The notes: generated by a model not told the origin, from the sequence alone. A stretch of 32,896 nucleotides of DNA from Berkiella sp964502705 (GCA_964502705.1 CAZCXZ010000031.1:1-32896), one strand, 5' to 3'; shown: positions 21,036 through 30,058, counted from the first letter of the stretch. Made by a program: numbers and translations.

Positions 21036-22346
21036 ATGAGCAAACTTAATGCAAAGCAGGTTGAGCATGCCCCTGCAAAGGACTTGGAATACCGCCTTTC
21101 AGATGGAGATGGGTTATTCCTGCGGGTTAGGCCAACAGGGGCTAAAAGCTGGTTGTACTGCTTTCGTTTGGGGAGCGAACGGCGTCTATTGCAGATGACC
21201 CTTGGCTCGTTAAACGATGTCTCATTAAAGGAGGCAAGAGCAACCTTAAGGGATCTTCGTAAGCAAGTAGCAGAAGGGATTGACCCTAGGTACGCACGAG
21301 CCGCCGCTAAAACCAAAAACTCGCAAGCCCTCACTATGCAAGAGCTGTTTGACGACTGGATCGGTTACGTAAAGATGGTAGGTGAAGTGACCCCATTATG
21401 GGCAAAGCGTCATGAAGATCGATGGCGCCTTCATCTCAAGAAACCGCTAAGTAATATCTTGGTAAGAGATGTTAATCGCGCTCACCTCGCAAATGCCTTA
21501 GATGCTATGACTCGTAAAGGTACAAGAGAAGAGACACGTAAGGCACTGACCACGCTTAATCTAATGATGGATTATGGCTTAACGCGTCATTTTATCGATG
21601 CCAATCCGGCGCGGATGCTTAAACCCAAAGACTTTGCTGCCACAGCGAACCGGCCTCGTGATCGCGTATTAACCTTGCAAGAGCTTCGTAAACTTTGGCA
21701 AGCCTTAGATGAGGCTACAGCATTACAAAATAGGCTCTCAGCGCATAACAGTATGTCAGTTGTGACGACGACGGCCATCAAGCTCCTCATTCTGACTGGG
21801 GCGCGTCGTGGTGAGGTTGCGGGGATGAGGTGGGACGAGGTCTCAATAGAAGATGGCACATGGTCACTACCGGCAGAGCGGACCAAGAACCGTCAAGCTC
21901 ATACCATTTACCTCTCAGGGCTTGCTATTCAGCTTTTGGTTGACCTCAAGGCGCAGACGGGTGAATCTCAGTTTGTGTTTGATACAGGGCGCAAAGAAGA
22001 GCAGAGCCACATTCATGAGGATACCTTAACAGGTGTCTTGCTTAGGCTCAGGGGTTCAAAAGGGGCTAAAAACTTTGCTCCGCTACAGGAGATGAAACCT
22101 TTTACTATTCATGATTTACGCCGCAGTGCAGCAACGGCATGGGGGGAATACCTAAAAACATCTCCTCACGTAATCGAGAAAATGCTTAATCACCAGCCAA
22201 TGAATAAGCTTGTGGCAACTTACCAGCATGCTGTTTATGCGGAAGAACAAAAAGTAGCGTGGTTAGCATGGGGAAGTTTAGTTGAGCAAAAAGTAGCCTT
22301 TGAACCAGATAACGTTATTTATATCAAAAATTTTCAAAATTTATAA
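21036..22346 (+). CDS. int: Tyrosine integrase of element B
   Basis: The 436-residue protein begins with a DUF4102 domain (YRLSDGDGLFLRVRPTGAKS, RLLQMTLGSLNDVSLKEARA) and ends with a full catalytic domain: Arg in LTGARRGEVAGMRW, His-x-x-Arg in IHDLRRSAAT, His in MLNHQPMNK and the Tyr in ATYQHAVYAEEQ. It is clearly different from the integrase at 17292, so the window holds two integration systems. It starts one base after the stop of the truncated DUF1016 gene. Its distance from the tRNA fragment (2.3 kb) is larger than usual for an integrase, and its orientation points away from it, so its own attachment site is not certain. Confidence 0.9.
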   Translation: MSKLNAKQVEHAPAKDLEYRLSDGDGLFLRVRPTGAKSWLYCFRLGSERRLLQMTLGSLNDVSLKEARATLRDLRKQVAEGIDPRYARAAAKTKNSQALTMQELFDDWIGYVKMVGEVTPLWAKRHEDRWRLHLKKPLSNILVRDVNRAHLANALDAMTRKGTREETRKALTTLNLMMDYGLTRHFIDANPARMLKPKDFAATANRPRDRVLTLQELRKLWQALDEATALQNRLSAHNSMSVVTTTAIKLLILTGARRGEVAGMRWDEVSIEDGTWSLPAERTKNRQAHTIYLSGLAIQLLVDLKAQTGESQFVFDTGRKEEQSHIHEDTLTGVLLRLRGSKGAKNFAPLQEMKPFTIHDLRRSAATAWGEYLKTSPHVIEKMLNHQPMNKLVATYQHAVYAEEQKVAWLAWGSLVEQKVAFEPDNVIYIKNFQNL

Positions 22347-22412
22347 CTTCCCACAAGCTATCCACAGCTTATTAACTTGTCACTTCGATATTTGAAGTTT
22401 ATAAATAGTCCC

Positions 22413-22462
22413 ATATGGTTCTATAAATAACCATATCATCTAAAGTAATCCTCACATTACTT
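22413..22462. promoter_or_regulatory. Two inverted repeats upstream of the 22498 gene
   Basis: ATATGGTT-N8-AACCATAT spans 22413-22436 and AAGTAAT-N6-ATTACTT spans 22443-22462. They lie in the 150-base gap after the integrase and are candidate operators for the replication genes of element B. Confidence 0.45.
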
Positions 22463-22497
22463 CATTTCAAATGGCTAAATTTTTCCAAGGAGTTGAC

Positions 22498-23031
22498 ATG
22501 GATAAAATAAAATTACTCAGCCAGCATTTTTCTAATAGTGAAATTGAATTCATCGTTTCTGAAACCCTCTGCGGTGAAGGACCCCCAATGTATTATATAA
22601 GTAAGAAATATGGAGACAAACGTATAGTCGGCATTCAGCATTTGAATGAAATTTTCCGAGTGCGACCAAATAGTATACAAGTTACTTTTGGTGAATGGGA
22701 CTGGCAGGACATTGCATTAAAGGACTTATTTGCTGATATAGTTCAAGCAGAAAAGTTGCTTGTTAATCAAGAGAAAACCAAATCTGCAATTTCAAGGCGT
22801 GCAACTAAGGATTATTCGACAAAACTGTTGGATCGGCTTCATCAAACTATAGAGGAAAAATGGTTAAATTTTGATAAAAAAAGTCCACCTAAATCAGAAT
22901 CTATTATCCTTGAACTAAAGGAACATGGTTTGTCACAAAATGAGGCTATTGCTATTGATTTAATAGCTAGAGCTGACAGCGTCAGGGAAGAAAAGGATAG
23001 ATCGAAAAGAAAACCCAAGGATATGGCATAA
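22498..23031 (+). CDS. Hypothetical protein
   Basis: About 177 residues from the ATG at 22498, which has an ideal AAGGAG five bases upstream; a longer frame from 22471 lacks one. The N-terminal half is mixed (FSNSEIEFIVSETLCGEGPP, GIQHLNEIFRVRPN) and the C-terminal third is basic and helical, ending EEKDRSKRKPKDMA, which may bind nucleic acid. No family is recognised. It sits between the integrase and the AlpA gene. Confidence 0.6.
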   Translation: MDKIKLLSQHFSNSEIEFIVSETLCGEGPPMYYISKKYGDKRIVGIQHLNEIFRVRPNSIQVTFGEWDWQDIALKDLFADIVQAEKLLVNQEKTKSAISRRATKDYSTKLLDRLHQTIEEKWLNFDKKSPPKSESIILELKEHGLSQNEAIAIDLIARADSVREEKDRSKRKPKDMA

Positions 23032-23057
23032 CATAACCAATTTTGTCTTGAGTTATA

Positions 23058-23100
23058 AAGAGGGTGCCACCCAAAAACGAGGATTGGGTAATACCCTCTT
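23058..23100. promoter_or_regulatory. Two-tier hairpin before the AlpA operon of element B
   Basis: AAGAGGGT (23058-23065) pairs with ACCCTCTT (23093-23100), and inside it ACCCAA (23069-23074) pairs with TTGGGT (23084-23089). It lies 27 bases after one gene and 68 before the next, so it is a terminator without T-run, or an attenuator-like leader. Confidence 0.45.
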
Positions 23101-23167
23101 GTTCGTTACAAAATAACGGTGCTGTGTTTTGATGGCTACTCTCCAAACTGATTTGAGGGTTTCCAAA

Positions 23168-23383
23168 ATGGTCCAAAGACAACATCATATTTTAAGGCTC
23201 CCCGAAATTAAGCGCCGCACTGGTCTAGGTAGAAGTACGATCTATTTACATATTTCAAAAGGTTCTTTTCCTACTCCTATAAATCTTGGTGACAGGGCAG
23301 TCGGTTGGCTCGAAGAAGATATTAATAATTGGCTTGATAAAAAAATTGAGCAAAGTCGAAAGGTTAAAGGGTGGAAATCATGA
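23168..23383 (+). CDS. AlpA-family regulator/excisionase of element B
   Basis: About 71 residues from the ATG at 23168, with GAGGG 8 bases upstream (an earlier ATG at 23132 lacks one). The sequence ILRLPEIKRRTGLGRSTIYL, then FPTPINLGDRAVGWLEEDIN and NWLDKKIEQSRK is a standard AlpA winged helix, closely similar to the protein at 11506-11703. It starts a tight operon: it overlaps the next gene by 4 bases, then come the replisome-organiser and primase-helicase genes. Confidence 0.85.
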   Translation: MVQRQHHILRLPEIKRRTGLGRSTIYLHISKGSFPTPINLGDRAVGWLEEDINNWLDKKIEQSRKVKGWKS

Positions 23384-23661
23384 AACCACTTTCGTGGGCT
23401 GAAAAAGTGCCGGTTATAAATGAGCCAAAATTAACGTTAATGTCGTTTGCCAAGAATGCCAATTCCTTAGGAGAAGGCAAAAAATCAATCGCAAGCATAG
23501 TGGCTGATACGGGTTTCACAAACGAGCAAGTAATTCAACACTGCAATTTTTTGAAATTAAAACAGATTATTAACGTTCTAGATTGTAAGCAAGCTATTTT
23601 TATTCATTATCAGCTTTCAATGCATATACCACCTGAAAATTTTGGCGTTACAGCTAGTTAG
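23380..23661 (+). CDS. Small hypothetical protein in the replication operon
   Basis: The ATG at 23380 overlaps the AlpA stop (ATGA), so the 93-residue protein is translationally coupled. It has a helix-turn-helix-like middle part (KSIASIVADTGFTNEQVIQH, CNFLKLKQIINVLD) and no membrane segment. DNA binding as a replication or copy-control factor is possible; no family is recognised. Confidence 0.65.
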   Translation: MKPLSWAEKVPVINEPKLTLMSFAKNANSLGEGKKSIASIVADTGFTNEQVIQHCNFLKLKQIINVLDCKQAIFIHYQLSMHIPPENFGVTAS

Positions 23662-23669
23662 GAGTGGTT

Positions 23670-24557
23670 ATGGCTAGAATACGAACAACCAAGCCCGAAT
23701 TTTGGACCTCTGAGCAAGTAGTGTCTTGTTCTCGAGATGCACGATTGCTTTTCATTGGTATGTGGAATTTTTGTGATGATGCGGGGATACATCCAAAATC
23801 ATTAAATCGACTTAAGATGGAAATTTTACCGGGTGATGATTGCACCATTGAATTGATTAAAATCTGGATAGAAGAACTAATATGCGCAGGCCTTATAATT
23901 GAGTACTGCAGCGAGGGTAAATCATATTGGCTGGTAACTGGGTGGAAACATCAAAAAATTGATAAGCCGACATACCGCTACCCAACACCTGAGAGCAACA
24001 CCTTAGGGGATGTTCCACGACCAATCGTCGAAGATTCGAAGAGCATTCATCAACCTGTCAATGAGCCGTTGATGGGTATTCGACAAACGTTCACCCACGG
24101 AGAGGAAGGGATAGTAAGGGAAGGGATTAAAGAAGATGGCCATAAAGTTTCTGGCGAAACTTCACTTTCGCCCATTGGCTCAGCTTACACAACTGAAAAT
24201 GAATGCTTGCGTGAAAGCAATATTGGCTTCGATGTGGATACACAAATTTTAGCAGTCTTCCAATACTGGCAAGAAAAAATGAATCATCCTCGTTCAAAGC
24301 TTGATAATAGCCGCTTAAAGAGGATTAGAGGTGCTCTCAATCTGGGGTTCAACCTCGAACAACTAAAACAAGCGATCGATGGATGTGCAAATAATCCATT
24401 TAATATGGGAGAAAACGCTAATAAACAAAGGTATGACAGCATAGATCTCATTTTTAGAGATGCTGAGCATATCGAACGATTTATCCGAAACGCAGGCGGT
24501 AATGAAACGGAGCATGCTGTTAGCCAAATAGATCAAATTTCAGAGGGAGCGATTTAG
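23670..24557 (+). CDS. Replisome-organiser-like protein
   Basis: About 295 residues. The N-terminal part (ARIRTTKPEFWTSEQVVSCS, LLFIGMWNFCDDAGIHP, LVTGWKHQKIDKPTYRYP) matches the pattern of phage and island replication initiators. The middle is a polar linker and the C-terminal part (VFQYWQEKMNHPRSKLDNSR, IRGALNLGFNLEQLKQAIDG) resembles DnaT/DnaB-loader-type helical regions. It probably opens or marks the origin and recruits the helicase encoded next. TTAGGAG six bases before ATG 23670 sets the start; the GTG at 23664 is not needed. It ends with the TAG directly before the ATG of the primase-helicase. Confidence 0.65.
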   Translation: MARIRTTKPEFWTSEQVVSCSRDARLLFIGMWNFCDDAGIHPKSLNRLKMEILPGDDCTIELIKIWIEELICAGLIIEYCSEGKSYWLVTGWKHQKIDKPTYRYPTPESNTLGDVPRPIVEDSKSIHQPVNEPLMGIRQTFTHGEEGIVREGIKEDGHKVSGETSLSPIGSAYTTENECLRESNIGFDVDTQILAVFQYWQEKMNHPRSKLDNSRLKRIRGALNLGFNLEQLKQAIDGCANNPFNMGENANKQRYDSIDLIFRDAEHIERFIRNAGGNETEHAVSQIDQISEGAI

Positions 24558-26378
24558 ATGCAGATGTATTCAGCAAAGAATATCGTTTCATTGCTCGATC
24601 AAAATATTAGCCGCGTTCTCCAATACCTGCTGCCAAAAGGTAAACGTAAAAGTGATGAATGGTGTGTTGGATCTGTGAATGGGGATCCAGGAGACTCACT
24701 AAAAATATGTCTTGAGGGTAGTAAGCTAGGGGTGTGGTGCGACTTCGCAACAGGAGAAAGTGGAGACTTGCTAAATCTCTGGTGCTTGTGCCGCAATAAA
24801 ACGACCACTGAAGCGATTTTAGAAGTTAAGCAATGGTTGGGGATACCCTCGGCAATATTTGAGCCACAGCGCAAAACTGCTTGGGTGAAGCCTAAAGTAA
24901 CAAATGAGGTTCCCTTAATATCAAACTCGCCTAATGCGCATTACCTGGTTAATGAGCGCAAATTAACATTTGAAACTTTAACGAAGTATCAGATCATGCA
25001 AAAGGATAGCGAGATAGTATTTCCATATTTCTCAGATAATGAACTAACTCTGATGAAATATTTAAAGCTCACCCGGCTTAATGGGAAGAAGGAAATGCGA
25101 GTCACATCATCCTCTGAGCCATGTTTATTTGGTTGGCAGGTGGTGCCACAAGACGCACGTAAAGTTGTTCTAACTGAGGGGGAGATAGATGCAATGTCTC
25201 TTAACCAATACGAACTCAACTTGGCGGTATTGTCATTACCTTTTGGGGGCGGAAAAGGTGCAAAGCACCAATGGTTAGAGCATGAGTTTGATAGGCTTGC
25301 AGTATTCGATGAAATATACCTGTGTTTGGATGATGATGCTGAAGGTCATACTGCTACAAAGGAGCTTATTCAAAGGTTAGGTGCCTATCGCTGCCGTGTT
25401 GTTCGATTGCCTATGAAAGACGCAAATGAATGTCTTAAAGGCGGTATAAGCGCTGAGCAAATTCGGGAATGCTTCGAAAATGCACGGATCTTAGATCCTG
25501 ATGAATTAAAAGCGGCAAGTTCTTATGTAGAAGAGGTCATTGATGAATTTTATCCTCAAGCTAATCAACCACTCGGTTACGTTCTGCCTTGGGAGAAATC
25601 CAGAGGAAACCTCTATTTACGACCAAATGAGTTGTCAGTATGGACGGGCATAAACGGGCATGGGAAAAGCCAAATGCTTGGCCAGGTGATTCTCGGTTGC
25701 ATGCATCAGGGTGCCAAAGTATGTATTGCCAGCCTTGAATTAAAGCCTAAGAGATTGCTAATGCGATTAACACGCCAGGCAGGTGGGTTGCGTAATCCAA
25801 CTGAAGAGTATATTCGCGCCATCCATAAATGGTATGACAATCATCTATGGATTTTTGATTTGGTGGGCACAGCTAAAACCCAGAGATTACTTGAGGTGTT
25901 TCTATATGCCAGGCGTCGCTATGGTATCGATGTGTTTGTGATCGATTCACTGATGAAATGTGGCATTTCTGAAGATGATTACAATGCTCAAAAAGCATTA
26001 ATTGAAGAACTTTGTGACTTTAAGAATACTCATGAATGCCACATTCACTTAGTCGCACATCCAAGAAAACCTCAAGATGAACACAAAATCCCTGGTAAAT
26101 TAGACATGAAAGGAACTGGATCTATAACTGATTTAGCAGATAACTGCTTTTCAGTCTGGCGTAACAAACTTAAAGAAGACGAGATCAATCGAATGAAGGG
26201 AGCACCCTCTGATAGCTTATTGGAGAAATTTGATAGCCTTTTGGCATGTGATAAGCAACGAAATGGTGAATGGGAAGGCAAGTTTGCATTATGGTTTCAT
26301 CGTGATTCATTTCAATATCTCGAAAATCGACACACAAAGCCGAGGCAGTATGTTGAATACTCAGGATTATCAATCTGA
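24558..26378 (+). CDS. Primase-helicase (Toprim plus DnaB-like RecA domain)
   Basis: The 606-residue protein combines an N-terminal zinc-like primase region (EWCVGSVNGDPGDSLKICL, LGVWCDFATGESGDLLNLWC), a Toprim core (LTEGEIDAMSL at 205-215, LCLDDDAEGH at 256-264) and a hexameric helicase core with Walker A GINGHGKS (364-371) and Walker B VFVIDSL (459-465), then HLVAHPRKPQ. The layout is that of T7 gp4/Twinkle-type bifunctional enzymes. The zinc ligands are not a clean CHC2 set, so priming activity is uncertain. It makes element B able to supply its own replication fork, unlike element A, which uses Toprim and DUF927. Confidence 0.85.
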   Translation: MQMYSAKNIVSLLDQNISRVLQYLLPKGKRKSDEWCVGSVNGDPGDSLKICLEGSKLGVWCDFATGESGDLLNLWCLCRNKTTTEAILEVKQWLGIPSAIFEPQRKTAWVKPKVTNEVPLISNSPNAHYLVNERKLTFETLTKYQIMQKDSEIVFPYFSDNELTLMKYLKLTRLNGKKEMRVTSSSEPCLFGWQVVPQDARKVVLTEGEIDAMSLNQYELNLAVLSLPFGGGKGAKHQWLEHEFDRLAVFDEIYLCLDDDAEGHTATKELIQRLGAYRCRVVRLPMKDANECLKGGISAEQIRECFENARILDPDELKAASSYVEEVIDEFYPQANQPLGYVLPWEKSRGNLYLRPNELSVWTGINGHGKSQMLGQVILGCMHQGAKVCIASLELKPKRLLMRLTRQAGGLRNPTEEYIRAIHKWYDNHLWIFDLVGTAKTQRLLEVFLYARRRYGIDVFVIDSLMKCGISEDDYNAQKALIEELCDFKNTHECHIHLVAHPRKPQDEHKIPGKLDMKGTGSITDLADNCFSVWRNKLKEDEINRMKGAPSDSLLEKFDSLLACDKQRNGEWEGKFALWFHRDSFQYLENRHTKPRQYVEYSGLSI

Positions 26379-26415
26379 ATTTTCCTATTGATTTCGGTAA
26401 AAACTGGGGGCGGAA

Positions 26416-27048
26416 ATGGGTGGGATAGGCAGCGGTCGGAGATGGTATTGGGATGCGAAAGAGACCGTGGAGGATTACAGGACGATAGATGTACGACGAT
26501 GGCATAAAGAAAATATGTTCGATGGAAAATTATATGTATGGCGATGGTTTCGAGGTGGCGAACAAGTCTCTAGCATTCAGATGATTACAAATCTTGATCA
26601 AAATCAATTTGAAGTAAGCTATATGCACAAAAGAATCAACCAAGATTGGCAGGAACAAAGCTATCCCGTTCATCTATATTGGTCCGCGTGTAATTACGGA
26701 GGCAAGCGCCCATGGTTCATTTGCCCAGCTAAAAACTGTGGGAGGAGAGTTGCTATCTTATACTTGGGTAAAATTTTTGCTTGCCGCCAGTGCTATCAAC
26801 TTGCCTATCCCTGTCAGCGTGAAAATTTTGGATATAGAGCTATTAGGAAAATAGAAAAAGTACGAAATAAACTGAAATGGGAGTCAGGTTGCTTTAATGG
26901 TAAGGGTTTAAAACCCAAGGGTATGCATTGGAAGACCTTGAGTACATTAAGTATTAAGCATGATAAGTACCTTAGGCGAGTTAATGAATGGGAACTTCTG
27001 CGATTTGGAATATTAGATGATGCAATTAGCAACGACTATTACTTTTAA
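26416..27048 (+). CDS. Zinc-ribbon protein of genomic islands
   Basis: The 210-residue product begins with MGGIGSGRRW, a signature I recognise from conserved island proteins of unknown function. Residues 103-126 hold two CXnC pairs (ICPAKNCGRR and FACRQC), a zinc ribbon, after a beta-rich half (GGKRPWF before it). The C-terminal part is basic and helical (AIRKIEKVRNKLKWESG). Nucleic-acid binding is likely. It is probably the last gene of the replication operon, 37 bases after the primase-helicase, with GGGGGCGG as ribosome binding site. Confidence 0.7.
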   Translation: MGGIGSGRRWYWDAKETVEDYRTIDVRRWHKENMFDGKLYVWRWFRGGEQVSSIQMITNLDQNQFEVSYMHKRINQDWQEQSYPVHLYWSACNYGGKRPWFICPAKNCGRRVAILYLGKIFACRQCYQLAYPCQRENFGYRAIRKIEKVRNKLKWESGCFNGKGLKPKGMHWKTLSTLSIKHDKYLRRVNEWELLRFGILDDAISNDYYF

Positions 27049-27067
27049 ATTGTAACTGGGTAATCTT

Positions 27068-27265
27068 TTACCAGAATTTATAAATGATGAATATAATTAA
27101 TGAATACAAGCATATTCTATCAAATCCAATCCATTTCAATTCACTTAGACTTATACTGTCACAATATAGATTGTGATAATACTGTTGCAATTCATCGATC
27201 TGAGATTCTAATTCATTAATTTTTATAATTGCTTCATCAAGTTGATTTTTAATATCGTAATGCAT
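27068..27265 (-). CDS. Small coiled-coil protein with C-terminal membrane segment
   Basis: About 65 residues from ATG 27265, with GTGAG five bases upstream (an in-frame GTG at 27274 is less likely). The N-terminal 35 residues form heptads (DIKNQLDEAIIKINELESQI, DELQQYY), and the last 20 (RICLYSLIIFIIYKFW) form a tail anchor. No family is recognised. It is transcribed towards the zinc-ribbon gene. Confidence 0.5.
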   Translation of the reverse strand: MHYDIKNQLDEAIIKINELESQIDELQQYYHNLYCDSISLSELKWIGFDRICLYSLIIFIIYKFW

Positions 27266-27327
27266 AAAACTCACTATAGGTTTTAAGTTTATATTTTAAA
27301 AATAAATTGATTTGATTTTAGTTTAAA

Positions 27328-28005
27328 TCAAAATGCATTTTGCTCACGTTTGTGTACCTTTGATTCGTATTTCTTTCTGGCAGCAGTGTAATCAAAGTCT
27401 AGCCCAATGATAGGTTTATTTTTTTTACTGAGGTTTACCCATAATGAAACGCTTGCTGATTTATTTTTAAATCTAAGTGTGTACGCTTCTGGAATTGTTG
27501 TAGAAGGTTCTTTCTCAATCAAAGTATATTTGGATTTTAAATGGTTAACTATAGATTCAACGACAAAATTTGAATCGCCAGGTGAAATCGGAAACACATG
27601 TACCTCAATAAAACTGAGTTTGTGATCAATAAAACCGTATGCTGCAACGATGCTTGATTTAAACATTTTAATTGGGGGCATATACAAAATAGTTTCTTTA
27701 GTTTTTTTAAGCTCAGCAACAATTTCTGTAAGTTCACTAATGAAGAACACATCTTTCGCTTGGGTGTGCTCGAGGTTTTGATAAAAAGGGTCTCTAGCTA
27801 TTAAGTCTGCAGCATACTTTTTAAGTGCTTTTCTGGTTTCAGATTCAGACATCCCAAATACTGTTCCAAGAAATACTGTAGTATTTGGATCTTCAGAAAG
27901 AGAACGGTGCCTATAATGCCAAAGGGAAAATGAAATTATAAGAATGAATGTGGTAATGAAAGAACCTAAAGCAATCTTTCTTAAATTTATATTAGATAGA
28001 TTCAC
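27328..28005 (-). CDS. Membrane-anchored hypothetical protein
   Basis: The 225-residue protein starts at GTG with AAGG six bases upstream. Residues 11-30 (IALGSFITTFILIISFSLW) are a single N-terminal membrane segment, and the rest is a soluble domain with a mixed alpha-beta pattern (VFLGTVFGMSESETRKALKK, YGFIDHKLSFIEVHVFPI). It therefore probably faces the periplasm. I do not recognise it. It is the first of two minus-strand genes, 54 bases before the small coiled-coil gene, and the two may form an operon. Confidence 0.6.
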   Translation of the reverse strand: MNLSNINLRKIALGSFITTFILIISFSLWHYRHRSLSEDPNTTVFLGTVFGMSESETRKALKKYAADLIARDPFYQNLEHTQAKDVFFISELTEIVAELKKTKETILYMPPIKMFKSSIVAAYGFIDHKLSFIEVHVFPISPGDSNFVVESIVNHLKSKYTLIEKEPSTTIPEAYTLRFKNKSASVSLWVNLSKKNKPIIGLDFDYTAARKKYESKVHKREQNAF

Positions 28006-28507
28006 ACAAGACCTTTTAAAAAAATAGTTAGAATTATTACTTTTATTTTTTTGAATTAATTTATCATGGGTGGCGTAATAATGCCACTTATTGGATGTGT
28101 CCCGAGTAGGTGAAGAATTGTAAAGTTCCTATAGAAGAAGCACCTCAACCTAGTCAAAATTGGCTAAGAATAGGCAAACAAAAGAGCTATTCTCAAGAAG
28201 CTTTCGCTGCGGTGGCTCAGTTGGGTGGGCCTAATGGACAGGGCTAAGGAAGGTGAATATCGCTTCAGAACTTAATTAAAATGCTCTAATTCTTAAAGTC
28301 GAAACAAGTCAGCTTGTGCCACCCCACCTCCAATACTCTATTGTAGAGATGCTTTCATAACACAGTGAATCAAATTTCCGTCATCACATACCGCGCTCAG
28401 ACTTTGAAATTGTTTAAATGAAATAAATAGGCGCATATGCACTTGCTTTATTAGTACATAGAAGTACTATTTGGCGCTTCATAAATACTTAAGAATCTTG
28501 GTGCATT
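28006..28507. other. Intergenic region with a decayed regulator
   Basis: About 500 bases without an intact gene. It holds the degenerate XRE remnant annotated below and AT-rich promoter-like DNA for the divergent neighbours. I see nothing else in it. Confidence 0.5.
28110..28340 (+). pseudogene. Degenerate XRE-type regulator
   Basis: Fragments of a Cro/CI helix-turn-helix protein can be read in shifting frames: LRIGKQKSYSQEAFAAVAQL, a stop, ISLQNLIKML, a stop or frameshift, then LILKVETSQLVP. The order matches the intact part of the protein at 31714 (QAFAAEAHL, SIQNLIKIALNLKVEIRELVP). No start and no continuous frame remain, and the DNA-recognition helix and loop are partly lost. Confidence 0.65.
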
Positions 28508-28834
28508 TTGACATTTAGAATAAATGGGATTGGTACAACTATCTCACCTATGCCCACCACAGGTGAATATTCAATAGCAATGCATTGGTTTACCTTCCTA
28601 TTTATTACATTAATACCGCTTGGTTGGGTCTTGGTATTAGGGGGTAAAGAATTTAATGAATACCGTATTGTAAAAAAATTAACTTACTCAGAAGTGTTCA
28701 AAGCAATAGGTTCAAAAGGAATGATCCTTACTATAGGGCATGGATTTTTTACAAATATTTTAATGTTAGCAGCAATATTTGCAGTATGTGGAATTGCCAA
28801 TTTAATAAAGCATGGTTTGCGTACCGCTTTTTAA
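28508..28834 (+). CDS. Small membrane protein
   Basis: The 108-residue product has two membrane segments (WFTFLFITLIPLGWVLVLGG and GFFTNILMLAAIFAVCGIAN). It starts at TTG; the sequence MTFRINGIGTTISP fits the N-terminal pattern 'FRINGxGT' that I recall from small membrane proteins, which supports this start over the ATG at 28553. Function unknown. It lies 41 bases before the repeat protein gene and could be cotranscribed. Confidence 0.55.
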   Translation: MTFRINGIGTTISPMPTTGEYSIAMHWFTFLFITLIPLGWVLVLGGKEFNEYRIVKKLTYSEVFKAIGSKGMILTIGHGFFTNILMLAAIFAVCGIANLIKHGLRTAF

Positions 28835-28875
28835 CGCATAAACTTTAAATTCATTCAATTATATCAAGGTTAATT

Positions 28876-30013
28876 ATGCGCATAATGCTTATCTTCCTTC
28901 CTCTTTTGTTTACACCTAATACATTACAAGCTAATAATTTGCCAATGAATGCGCATAAAAATCTATATGGAACAGGTTGGTCTTGTAATAAAGGGTTTTA
29001 TAAATCTGTTGATCAATGTCATCGGGTTAAAATACCCGAGAATGGCAAGCTAAATTATTTGGGTAACGGGTGGGATTGTCAGAAAGGTTTTTACATTGCA
29101 GGTGATCAATGTCATCNNNNNNNNNNNNNNNNNNNNNNNNNNNNNNNNNNNNNNNNNNNNNNNNNNNNNNNNNNNNNNNNNNNNNNNNNNNNNNNNNNNN
29201 NNNNNNNNNNNNNNNNATTGTCAGAAAGGTTTTTACATTGCAGGTGATCAATGTCATCAGGTTAAAATACCCGAGAATGGCAAGCTAAATTATTTAGGTA
29301 ACGGGTGGGATTGTCAGAAAGGTTTTTACATTGCAGGTGATCAATGTCATCAGGTTAAAATACCGGAGAATGGCAAGCTAAATTATTTAGGTAACGGATG
29401 GGATTGTCAGAAAGGTTTTTATATTGCGGGCGATCAATGTCATCAGGTTAAAATACCGGAGAATGGCAAGCTAAATTATTTAGGTAACGGATGGAATTGC
29501 AACGATGGGTACAAGGAATCAATAAATGCTTGTATAGCAATGACATCAGAGGAAATTAAAACCCAAAAAGAACAAAAGGAAATACTATTTAAAGAAATTC
29601 AAAGGCGTCGCGCACAGGTAATTAGCGGTAACCACTGCGAAACTGAGTATAAAACAAATGCTAATGTTTGTGTGAATGTTAGTAATGTTAGTTTAGATTG
29701 TAACAAAAGTATTTTTGACAATCATTATAGAGATTGTGATGTGTCATTGAGCTATGAACTTAAAACAGACTATAGTGGTGGTTCATATTTAGATACGAGC
29801 GTTAGTTGCAAAGTTGAGATTGAATCCCAAGGAAGAAATAATTTGTATGGAAAATCAGACTCAGATAGCGTTGATGAAACATATTCTTTATATGCTCACG
29901 GTGTGGATAGTGATACTAAAACACTGAATTTTTCATTTTTGAGTTTTAACGAAATTACTAAGGTTAAAATTAGATCTGTGGAATGCGAAGTTGAAGACAT
30001 CACACTTTGGTAG
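28876..30013 (+). CDS. Secreted tandem-repeat protein, interrupted by a 100-N assembly gap
   Basis: The N-terminus is a signal peptide (MRIMLIFLPLLFTPNTLQA, cleaved before NN). Then come cysteine-paired repeats of 31 residues of the type GNGWDCQKGFYIAGDQC followed by VKIPENGKLNYL: two before the gap and four after it, the first and last divergent. A C-terminal region of about 150 residues is Cys-containing, with a soluble beta-rich make-up. The two halves are in different frames only because the N-run is 100 bases; any whole number of missing repeats keeps one frame. It looks like a periplasmic or surface protein of unknown function with a repeat family seen in other proteobacteria. Confidence 0.75.
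28966..29538 (+). repeat. 93-bp tandem repeats with assembly gap
   Basis: Post-gap units are nearly identical at the DNA level with a 93-bp period, differing by a few silent changes (ACCCGAG/ACCGGAG). Units on both sides of the N-run (29117-29216) are the same sequence, so the gap is a collapsed repeat. Its real length should be 51 bases plus a multiple of 93. Confidence 0.85.
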
Positions 30014-30058
30014 GTCATTTAGAGATGCTAAATTTAAAGAACTAAAAGAGATAATATA

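Noticed and set aside
29096..30013. Separate second gene starting after the assembly gap
   Set aside because: Its apparent start lies inside a repeat before the Ns, and the frame change depends only on the nominal gap size.
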